A stretch of DNA of 64,000 bases. Origin: Cellvibrionaceae bacterium 1162T.S.0a.05 (GTDB lineage: Bacteria; Pseudomonadota; Gammaproteobacteria; Pseudomonadales; Cellvibrionaceae). The notes under the pieces were generated by a model, which saw nothing but the letters and a program-made list of their open reading frames with translations, had not been told where the DNA came from and searched no databases. Made by a program: the position numbers and the translations under genes. Location of the stretch: NCBI GenBank assembly GCA_000964245.1, contig LANB01000001.1, positions 4,157,501 to 4,221,500 of the forward strand, read 5' to 3'. Shown piece by piece: positions 36,592-45,153 of this stretch; the stretch's first letter is position 1, and the number at the start of each line of letters is the position of its first letter.

Positions 36592-36681
36592 TCCTAACGC
36601 CCCAAACACGGGCGAGCGAAACAACGTGTAGCGAGTCCGCGCCGCGCTTTTTGCGGCGAATAGTGCTTTGGCTTGTTATGC
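36592..36681. repeat. attC site F
   Basis: Cores TCCTAAC (36592-36598) and GTTATGC (36675-36681), with a GCGCCGCGC..GCGGCG-type stem. The stop codon of the C39-like gene (36676-36678) falls inside the core. Confidence 0.88.
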
Positions 36682-37089
36682 ATTGATTACCTCGATATAC
36701 CATTTTGGGTTCATTTCGCTAAAATCCGTGCGAACGTTTGAACTTAGATAACCGGCAGAATCTAGAACGTAATAAGTATTTGGCTCTCTTTTAAATACCA
36801 CCCAATGCCAGAAATTTTTGCCATTTTCTTGATGATGTTTAATAGCTAGTAAAGCTAGGTTCGGTAACTTATCCCAGGACTCGAATGGAGTTTCAATGGC
36901 AGAAGTTTTCACCCCAAATTTGGCCAGCATATTCCGAACGTGTTGGGTATCTGACCACAATGATTTATCTTCTGCGAATATCCCCATGGAGTTCGCGATT
37001 TCCTTCATTTCGGAATATGTTTTCCCCAGTATATTTGCCGCCGAGGCTATCCCGCATCCTGTTTTTTCTTCTTGAATCACTGGCTTCAA
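36676..37089 (-). CDS. C39/papain-like cysteine peptidase-fold cassette protein
   Basis: 137 residues from TTG 37089, supported by GGAG 8 nt upstream. The arrangement of a C39-like peptidase is visible: QEEKTGCGIASAANILG with Cys12, HWVVF with His95 and YVLDS with Asp110. No signal peptide or ABC exporter gene is present. Peptidase C39-like proteins process double-glycine leader peptides, but free cytosolic versions occur whose substrate is unknown. Its TAA stop lies in the core of attC site F. Confidence 0.75.
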   Translation of the reverse strand: MKPVIQEEKTGCGIASAANILGKTYSEMKEIANSMGIFAEDKSLWSDTQHVRNMLAKFGVKTSAIETPFESWDKLPNLALLAIKHHQENGKNFWHWVVFKREPNTYYVLDSAGYLSSNVRTDFSEMNPKWYIEVINA

Positions 37090-37107
37090 ATCTTAATTCT
37101 CCAAAAT

Positions 37108-37224
37108 GCATAACGCCAAGATTAACGCGCATTTACTGCGTAGCGTAGTTTTGCGGTAGAGTAGCCGAAGGCTACCGCAAAACGAAGCGAAGTAGTGAAT
37201 GTCGCGTTGAACTTTTTGTTATGT
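37108..37224. repeat. attC site G
   Basis: Cores GCATAAC (37108-37114) and GTTATGT (37218-37224). Arms TTTTGCGGTAG and CTACCGCAAAA enclose a short loop. Related to site I by the shared GTTTTGCGGTA ... CGCAAAACGAA block. Confidence 0.88.
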
Positions 37225-37582
37225 TGATTAATGTTCTACATCCCTCAACAGTCTGTAAATATTTAATAATATTAAGATTCTTCATTTTCTTTGCCTCATC
37301 CATGGGTGCATTCCCTCTAGAGTCTTTAAGACTACAGCTTGCTCCTTTTGAGATTAGCATTTCAACAAATTCTATTCTATTGTTGTGAATTGCCGTATTT
37401 AACGGTGTGTTACCCTTTAAACTAACAAAATTTGGGGAACCCACCTCAATCAAATATTTTTCAAACCGTTGCTTGTCGCCTATTTTTATTGATTCAATCA
37501 AGTTAATTTCGTTATCAATTTCTTGGGTGCCACACCCATAAATTAAGACATAAAATATAATCGAAACGATGTTTTTATTCAT
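37172..37582 (-). CDS. Ankyrin-repeat lipoprotein cassette protein
   Basis: 136 residues from ATG 37582 (or 139 from ATG 37591); the frame further upstream lies in attC site H. Lipoprotein signal with lipobox LIYGC. Two ankyrin repeats are recognisable: GNTPLNTAIHNNRIEFVEMLISKGA and RGNAPMDEAKKMKNLNIIKYLQ. The final about 17 residues are translated from attC site G, as in the NIPSNAP cassette. Predicted envelope protein with a protein-binding role. Confidence 0.78.
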   Translation of the reverse strand: MNKNIVSIIFYVLIYGCGTQEIDNEINLIESIKIGDKQRFEKYLIEVGSPNFVSLKGNTPLNTAIHNNRIEFVEMLISKGASCSLKDSRGNAPMDEAKKMKNLNIIKYLQTVEGCRTLINITKSSTRHSLLRFVLR

Positions 37583-37587
37583 CTTCA

Positions 37588-37689
37588 ACATAACGCCGTT
37601 GTAAATTGCATTTTTGGAGGAGCCCGTTTGTACCATTCAGCACAAAAAGGAGCGACGGAAAAACTGTCAATTTGACAACTTTGTTAGGC
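37588..37689. repeat. attC site H
   Basis: Cores ACATAAC (37588-37594) and GTTAGGC (37683-37689). Near twin of site E, sharing ATTGCA.TTTTGGAGGAGCCCGT and AAGGAGCGACGGAAAAACTG, so the two cassettes came from a related attC lineage. Confidence 0.88.
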
Positions 37690-37699
37690 TAATACTGAT

Positions 37700-38185
37700 T
37701 CAAAGCTTACTAACCTGAATTTTTTCACACAATTTCCCGAATAAAGATGTAACCGCATATCGCCTTTGGAAAATTGAAGCTCCCGCCATTACGGTTACGC
37801 AACCAGCTAAAAATGTTAAGTAAATATTCCCGGTTTTCCAATATGTATAAATCGTAATAATTATAAATAATAAAAACAGAATATTTACAAACTTATCCAA
37901 AAAGCCGCCGGTTGTCGTGTACATCTTTACTTCACTCCCTCCGGTGGCAGAAGGGGTAAAATCACACTGCCCAATTGCTTCCCAAATGCCACCCATGCCA
38001 TTCTGCTCCGAAAACTGAATGCTAGCGGAAGAGATTTTTCTAACATAGAGTTTTGACATAGTATTCGAAGTATTGGTTTGATCAAAAGATGAAAGATGTG
38101 TTTTTTCATTACCTGTGGCTTGCCCAAAAATGGCAGCCATACATTCCTCAGGAGGAATATCGACCTGCAGCTTTTTCACAAACAT
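37700..38185 (-). CDS. Hypothetical membrane cassette protein
   Basis: 161 residues from ATG 38185; an apparent extension to 38296 is a read-through of attC site I. The N-terminal ~90 residues are soluble (MFVKKLQVDIPPEECMAAIFGQ), followed by two hydrophobic segments (about 95-112 and 118-135) and a short basic tail. Family not recognised. Confidence 0.65.
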   Translation of the reverse strand: MFVKKLQVDIPPEECMAAIFGQATGNEKTHLSSFDQTNTSNTMSKLYVRKISSASIQFSEQNGMGGIWEAIGQCDFTPSATGGSEVKMYTTTGGFLDKFVNILFLLFIIITIYTYWKTGNIYLTFLAGCVTVMAGASIFQRRYAVTSLFGKLCEKIQVSKL

Positions 38186-38208
38186 AACTAATATTTTTCC
38201 TGTGTGCC

Positions 38209-38325
38209 GCCTAACGCCGCGAGTAAGCGGACTCTTTTGTGAAGTGGAGTTTTGCGGTATAGTTGGCGAAGCCAACCGCAAAACGAAACGCAGCAAGAGG
38301 GGTCCGCTTGACCGCTTTGTTATGT
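38209..38325. repeat. attC site I
   Basis: Cores GCCTAAC (38209-38215) and GTTATGT (38319-38325), with arms TTTTGCGGT..TTGGC and GCCAACCGCAAAA. It holds the TAA stop (38320-38322) of the HNH-like gene. Confidence 0.9.
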
Positions 38326-39000
38326 GTTGAATTTTCTAAAGCTAACATCTTTAGTAATGCTTGATGGGTGCCAACAGTTTTTCTTGAGCCTAGTTATTTC
38401 CAATTTTTTTATATAAGAAACATACACGGCAACTCTACCTATTATATAGAACCAAAAAACAACTGCCGGCCTTCCATTTACCTCAAGCGCCTGAATACTA
38501 GTGATTCCAGCGAATTTGTTGCTAATATCCCAAGATCCAAATTCAATATATAGATTAGCACAAGGCTTTGTTCCATTGATGGATGATTTAAATGGCTCTA
38601 GGTGCAAAGGTGTGTCTTCAGCAGCCAGCCTGCAGCCGAAAAGTTTACAAAAGTACAAATGTACATTAAGCATTGCTTCTGACTTCCGCCCCGGGAATAC
38701 ATTTGATATTTTTATTTTTCCGTTTGAAAGCAGACGTGAGTGATTATTCTGCATGTACTTGGATAGAATTTCCCAATCTTTATCATATGGCTGAGTTTTA
38801 TTGCTGTTGCAGCTGTTGCATATTTTTGCTTCGGATTTTACATATTTTGAGTTTGCGCTCTGCATTTCCCATGATTTTTCACCTTTCTGAAAATATACAG
38901 GTTCTTTGTTGGTAATATCTCCAAAATAATACCTCAAATCTGAAGCCTTGATTAAATGCTCTCCGGTATTACCTTCTTCTCCACAAATCCAACAACGCAT
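38320..39000 (-). CDS. HNH-like zinc-finger cassette protein
   Basis: 226 residues from ATG 39000. The N-terminal ~75 residues look like an HNH nuclease-type zinc fold: CWICG (Cys3, Cys6), GEHLIKAS (His15), then CNSCNSNKTQPYD (Cys60, Cys63, Asn64). The remaining ~150 residues are a beta-rich domain of unknown type. HNH proteins are DNA nickases or nucleases and are common in defence islands and mobile DNA, but catalysis is not proven here. It is the first cassette in the array. Confidence 0.65.
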   Translation of the reverse strand: MRCWICGEEGNTGEHLIKASDLRYYFGDITNKEPVYFQKGEKSWEMQSANSKYVKSEAKICNSCNSNKTQPYDKDWEILSKYMQNNHSRLLSNGKIKISNVFPGRKSEAMLNVHLYFCKLFGCRLAAEDTPLHLEPFKSSINGTKPCANLYIEFGSWDISNKFAGITSIQALEVNGRPAVVFWFYIIGRVAVYVSYIKKLEITRLKKNCWHPSSITKDVSFRKFNT

Positions 39001-39068
39001 TTAAACTCTCGATATTTTTACACATAACAATGTTATTAGATTGCTGCCCACACCCAGGCAATTTGCCC

Positions 39069-39136
39069 ATATCCAGGTATTTTTATCTAAATGTAGACAC
39101 CCAATGCCTGGATATAGACATGTCTACATCTAGACA
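39069..39136. repeat. Interleaved inverted repeats and TAGACA cluster
   Basis: ATATCCAGG (39069-39077) pairs with CCTGGATAT (39107-39115); ATGTAGACA (39091-39099) pairs with TGTCTACAT (39121-39129). The arms interleave in a pseudoknot topology. A perfect 12-bp palindrome TAGACATGTCTA lies at 39115-39126 and another TAGACA at 39131. This could be an operator cluster or an attI-like or promoter remnant at the array's 5' edge. Confidence 0.7.
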
Positions 39137-39266
39137 TCGGAATAAATTTCACTCAATTCTATCGACTAAACCCAATGAATGCACACATTAAAAAGCGAGC
39201 TTAATGCTGCTGATATATTCCAGCACCAGTAAAAAGATAAGGGATTTTAGAAAGGAAAAAAACAAA

Positions 39267-39287
39267 GGGAGGCCAGAACAGCCCCCC
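39267..39287 (-). terminator. Rho-independent terminator of secF
   Basis: On the minus strand a GC-rich stem (GGGGGGC / GCCTCCC, one mismatch, 7-nt loop) is followed by TTTGTTTTTTTCC. It lies 11 bp beyond the secF stop. Confidence 0.75.
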
Positions 39288-39297
39288 GAAAAGACAT

Positions 39298-40266
39298 TTA
39301 AGGCATCAAGCTTTCTTGATCGGCCCCTTCTACTTCCACCTTCGGCGGCATCAAATCTTCTTTAGTGATTTTAAGCGCCATCAGAATATTGGCCGCAACG
39401 TAGATGGACGAGTACGTACCCACGGCAATACCAATGATCAACGCCAGTGAGAAGTAGTGAATCATTTCTCCACCCACGAAAAACAGGGCGAACAACACCA
39501 TCAAGGTGGTTAAAGAGGTGATGATGGTTCGGCCGAGTGTTTGTGTGAGTGAGGTATCAACCACTTCTATCGGTTCGGCTTTGCGCATTAAGCGGAAATT
39601 TTCGCGTATACGGTCGGCCACAACGATGGTGTCGTTGAGCGAGTAACCGATAACGGCGAGTACAGCCGCGAGTACGGTTAAGTCGAAGTTGAACTGAAAG
39701 ATGGAGAAGATACCGAGCATGATGACGACGTCGTGTATCAAGGCGGCAACGGCCGCGACCGAGAACTTAAACTGGAAGCGGATGGTAACGTACACCATGA
39801 CCACGATAAGTGCGAACAACATGCCGAGGCCGCCGTCGTCGCGCAGCTCTTCACCAATTTGTGGGCCGACCACTTCTACACGTTTTAATTCGATTTCGCC
39901 CTGAACATTGGGGGCGAGCAAGGCCACAACAGCATCGCCGAGAGAAATTTTATCTTCCTCTTTTTCCGGCGCCTCCCCTTCTGCGTAAATCACTTCGGAT
40001 TGTTGCAGGCGAATGAGCACGTCCTGGTCGGAGCCGTAGTTAATCACGCTGGCACCGATGTAGCCGCCCTGGTCGAGTTGGTCTCGAATGTTGTTGATGT
40101 CTGCCGCTTGTTCAAATTTCAATTCGACCTGGGTACCGCCGGTAAAATCCAGACCGAGGTTTAAGCCCTGGATTGAAAGTGAAACGATTGAGGCAATAAA
40201 AAGTATGATGGAAAACGCCGCTGCGTAGTAGCGTTTGCTCATAAAGGATATGATTTTTTCTGACAT
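39298..40266 (-). CDS. secF: Protein translocase subunit SecF
   Basis: 322 residues, six TM segments and the SecF signatures GLDFTGGTQVELKF near residue 40, VGPQIGEELRDDGG and YSLNDTIVVADRIREN. SecF with SecD uses the proton gradient to finish preprotein export through SecYEG. The C-terminal tail (PPKVEVEGADQE) is soluble. It lies 24 bp after secD and is followed by a terminator and then the cassette array. Confidence 0.97.
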   Translation of the reverse strand: MSEKIISFMSKRYYAAAFSIILFIASIVSLSIQGLNLGLDFTGGTQVELKFEQAADINNIRDQLDQGGYIGASVINYGSDQDVLIRLQQSEVIYAEGEAPEKEEDKISLGDAVVALLAPNVQGEIELKRVEVVGPQIGEELRDDGGLGMLFALIVVMVYVTIRFQFKFSVAAVAALIHDVVIMLGIFSIFQFNFDLTVLAAVLAVIGYSLNDTIVVADRIRENFRLMRKAEPIEVVDTSLTQTLGRTIITSLTTLMVLFALFFVGGEMIHYFSLALIIGIAVGTYSSIYVAANILMALKITKEDLMPPKVEVEGADQESLMP

Positions 40267-40290
40267 GATCTCTTTCCTTACGCGCTGCGT

Positions 40291-42159
40291 TTAAATCCAA
40301 AGTTTTTTAAGTTTGCGACCGCCAAAGGTGAGGTTGGCCAGTGCGCGTGTGCCCATGATTGCCGTAAACATGGAAGTACAAATACCGAAGGCCAGGGTAA
40401 CCGCAAAACCTTTTACCGGGCCGGTGCCGATGGCAAACAAAATAACGGCCACAATCAGCGTGGTGAGGTTGGCATCCATGATGGTGGAATAGGCGTTGTC
40501 GTAACCGTCGTTAATGGCTTTTTGTGGCGGCGCCCCGGCTTTGAGTTCTTCTTTAATTCGCGAGAAGATCAGTACGTTGGCGTCCACCGCCATACCCACG
40601 GTTAATACAATACCGGCAATACCTGGCAAGGTGAGGGTTGCGCCTAATATCGACATGAGGGCAACCAGCACAATCAGGTTTACCGCCAGTGCGATGTTGG
40701 CAAAGATGCCGAAGACTTTGTAAAACACCAGCATAAACACCAGGACCAATGCGAGGCCGAGTTTAACCGAGGTAACGCCGAGTTTGATATTTTCCGCACC
40801 GAGTGATGGGCCGATGGTGCGTTCTTCTACGAAGGTCATCGGCGCAGCCAGCGCACCCGCACGAATTAACAATGACAGTTCCGCCGCTTCACTTTGGTTT
40901 AAACCGGTGATGCGGAAACTTTTGCCGAGTGCGTCCTGAATGGTGGCAAAACTGATCAAGCGCGGGCGACGTACCTGTTCGATTTTGGTGTCGATCACCT
41001 GCCCTGCTTCGTTGTAAATATTTTTGCTGATGGAATCGTATTCCACGAGGATGATACCCATTGAACGCCCAACTTCCGTCCACGTGGATTCATGCATTTT
41101 TTTACCGCCCGCGCTGTCTAGCGTGATGTTAACCTGCGGCAGGCTGGTTTCCGGGTCGGTACTGGGTTGCGCGTTGGTGACGTGGTCACCGGTTACGAAT
41201 GCTTCTTTTAATAATTCCTTGGGGCCGCGCTCTTGTTGATAATCCGGGTTACGCCAGTTAAAACTTTGTTTTTGGCTGTTCAGCGAGTTGGAGTCGGCGG
41301 CTAAACGGAATTCGAGGTTGGCAGTTTTACCGAGGATTTTCTTTGCGCGGGCCGGGTCTTGAATACCGGGTAATTGCACTACGATGCGGTTGCGCCCCTG
41401 GGTTTGTACGAGCGGTTCTGATACACCAATTTCGTTCACCCGGTTACGCAAGGTGGTGAGGTTTTGCTGCATTGCGTAGCGCTCTTTTTCGCGCACAAAC
41501 GCATCTTTAAGCGTACCGCGAATCACATAAGCGCCTTCGCCCTCTTCGGTGGTGAAGTCCATATTGGGGGCTTCTTCACGCGCAAGGTCGTAGGCTTTGT
41601 TAAAACGCTCTTCATCCGGCGCGGTAATTTCGACACCGCGATCTGTTTGTGCCACGCGCACATCGTAAAGGCGCTCACGCGGAATGCCACGGCGAATACC
41701 GTTGGTGACGCTTTCCAATTCTGAGGACAACAGCTCTGAGGTATTCACCTCCAGCAGGAAGTGCACACCGCCCGCGAGGTCCAAACCTTTGCTCATGGGC
41801 TTGGCGCCAAGGTTGCGCAACCAGTCTGGCGTGGTCGCCGCCATATTCAGGGCCGCGACGTATTTGTCGATGCCAAGCTCATTCTGGATAAAGACGCGCG
41901 CTTTCTCCTGGTCTTCGCGGCTGCTGAAGCGCACGAGGCCGCTTTGGCCGTCCTGCTCGATTCCAAAATAGGTTATGCCATTCTGTTCCAGCAGGGTTTC
42001 GACCCGCGTCATCACCCCGGCGTCGGTTTGAATGCCGGAACGCACGCCGGAGATTTGCACGGCGGGGTCTTCCGGGTAGAGGTTGGGGAGTGCGTAGATC
42101 ACGCCTATGGTGATCACGCATAGCAGGAGGAGGTATTTCCAGAGCGGATAGCGGTTCAT
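40291..42159 (-). CDS. secD: Protein translocase subunit SecD
   Basis: 622 residues with an N-terminal TM, a large periplasmic region (P1 domain; LGLDLAGGVHFL-like segment KGLDLAGGVHFLLEV), and five C-terminal TM helices with GMAVDANVLIFSRIKEEL. The length matches gammaproteobacterial SecD. Start at ATG 42159. Same operon as secF. The usual upstream neighbour yajC is not present; instead two palindromic elements lie between tgt and secD. Confidence 0.97.
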   Translation of the reverse strand: MNRYPLWKYLLLLCVITIGVIYALPNLYPEDPAVQISGVRSGIQTDAGVMTRVETLLEQNGITYFGIEQDGQSGLVRFSSREDQEKARVFIQNELGIDKYVAALNMAATTPDWLRNLGAKPMSKGLDLAGGVHFLLEVNTSELLSSELESVTNGIRRGIPRERLYDVRVAQTDRGVEITAPDEERFNKAYDLAREEAPNMDFTTEEGEGAYVIRGTLKDAFVREKERYAMQQNLTTLRNRVNEIGVSEPLVQTQGRNRIVVQLPGIQDPARAKKILGKTANLEFRLAADSNSLNSQKQSFNWRNPDYQQERGPKELLKEAFVTGDHVTNAQPSTDPETSLPQVNITLDSAGGKKMHESTWTEVGRSMGIILVEYDSISKNIYNEAGQVIDTKIEQVRRPRLISFATIQDALGKSFRITGLNQSEAAELSLLIRAGALAAPMTFVEERTIGPSLGAENIKLGVTSVKLGLALVLVFMLVFYKVFGIFANIALAVNLIVLVALMSILGATLTLPGIAGIVLTVGMAVDANVLIFSRIKEELKAGAPPQKAINDGYDNAYSTIMDANLTTLIVAVILFAIGTGPVKGFAVTLAFGICTSMFTAIMGTRALANLTFGGRKLKKLWI

Positions 42160-42341
42160 GATTGAGCTTCTTTATCTGTTTTAGTCTTTATCTGTTCGAT
42201 TTTTTATCGAGGGTCCCAAAGGGCGCGGATTATAACCCTTAATTGGGGGGAAATTTAGGGATTCAAGGAAGTTGTTAGCTAATTCGTTGTTTGGGTTTAT
42301 CGCGTAAGATCTCCTATCCGTTATTTGCGTTGGTCGCGTAA

Positions 42342-42455
42342 GATCGCCGATCACGGGGTGGCGGCCAGTGAAAACGCATGAATACATCCCTGTAGCTCCT
42401 TCGGGCCGTCCTGGCCCGAAAGGTTTCACTGGCCGCCACCCCGCACTCGGCGATC
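42342..42455 (+). repeat. Palindromic three-helix element, copy 1 (forward)
   Basis: Nested helices: outer GATCGCCGA/TCGGCGATC (42342-42350, 42447-42455), middle 19-bp GGGGTGGCGGCCAGTGAAA (42355-42373) with its complement 42424-42442, and an inner TCGGGCC/GGCCCGA hairpin. Between middle and inner helices is the conserved core ACGCATGAATACATCC..TGTAGCTCC. Confidence 0.88.
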
Positions 42456-42535
42456 GGGGAGCACATGCCCTGTAGAGAGGAAAATTATTATATTCCGAGA
42501 CAAAAACTTCAGTGAATTCCGCGATTAGCTTGCAG

Positions 42536-42648
42536 AACACTGAGTGTGAGGTGGGCCCTTGCGAAACCTTTCAGGCCATGGATGGCCTGAAGGAGCTACA
42601 GGGATGTATTCATGCGTTTTCGCAAGGGCCCACCTCGCAATCAGTGTT
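42536..42648 (-). repeat. Palindromic three-helix element, copy 2 (reverse)
   Basis: Outer arms AACACTGA/TCAGTGTT (42536-42543, 42641-42648); middle 19-bp arm 42548-42566 with 42618-42636; inner TTCAGGCC/GGCCTGAA. The stems differ in sequence from copy 1 but stay perfectly complementary. It faces copy 1 across 80 bp. Confidence 0.88.
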
Positions 42649-42672
42649 CCCGCGACTTACCAATCCTAACGA

Positions 42673-44849
<2,177 letters not shown>

Positions 44850-44853
44850 AAAC

Positions 44854-44878
44854 AAAAAGCCCCGCTGTTGGCGAGGCT
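44854..44878 (-). terminator. Terminator-like hairpin abutting queA start
   Basis: On the minus strand AGCCTCGC-CAACA-GCGGGGCT forms an 8-bp stem (one G-U) directly followed by TTTTTGTTT and the queA ATG at 44849. It can end transcription from upstream (tRNA-Leu / TonB region) or hide the queA ribosome site. Confidence 0.7.
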
Positions 44879-44978
44879 GTCTTTTTAATTGGTGTTTAAA
44901 GATTGGGCGCTAGTTTACCGCAATGGCGGTTTTCACGGAATCTCTAATTAAGCTCACGCAGGCTTCGCAACGGAGCCT

Positions 44979-45153
44979 TAGGGAACCTCTGAAAAATTGA
45001 AATATTTTTTCTGTGGCAAGGAAGCACCGCGCGGAGAACAGACTGAGCCGGCACCCCGGTTTACTGAAGTAAATGAGGATCGACTGGGGCGGCACACCGG
45101 CACGGAGCTGACGCCGCCACAGGGAAAATAGGCCATTTTTCAGAGGTTCCCTA
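44979..45153 (-). mobile_element. MITE-like palindromic element, copy 1
   Basis: 175 bp bounded by TAGGGAACCTCTGAAAAA and its inverted complement TTTTTCAGAGGTTCCCTA, i.e. TA-GGGAACC...GGTTCCC-TA. It starts in the TAG stop codon of the TonB receptor gene (45151-45153). The interior matches the reverse complement of copy 2 at both ends (GGCCTATTTTCC, ACGGCGTCAGCTCCGTG, CGCGCGGTGCTTCCTTGCCACAG), with about 30 bp extra in the middle. No transposase gene inside. TA flanks suit an IS630/mariner-type origin (inference). Confidence 0.82.

Larger units (their letters stand above)
39001..39297. other. Boundary region between cassette array and secF
   Basis: About 300 bp with no gene. At 39022-39038 ACATAAC and GTTATTA lie 3 bp apart, like the two cores of a collapsed attC or attI site. 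At 39069-39136 there are interleaved inverted repeats, and at 39267-39287 a terminator. No integrase gene fits here. Confidence 0.55.
42160..42672. other. Intergenic region between tgt and secD (no yajC)
   Basis: About 510 bp holding an inverted pair of the ~114-bp palindromic element and, at 42300-42311 and 42334-42345, two copies of TCGCGTAAGATC. An open frame at 42181-42540 is made of repeat sequence and is not a gene. No YajC-like (short, one-TM) reading frame was found. Confidence 0.7.

Noticed and set aside
36591-36624. Longer start for the cassette gene at 36175
   Set aside because: The extension lies in attC site F; ATG 36591 or 36585 is outside the site.
39001-39297. Integron integrase near the cassette array
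   Set aside because: The gap is under 300 bp and no tyrosine-recombinase-like protein is encoded in the window.
42181-42540. 119-codon minus-strand frame between tgt and secD
   Set aside because: Made almost wholly of the palindromic repeat; not YajC-like and without a membrane segment.
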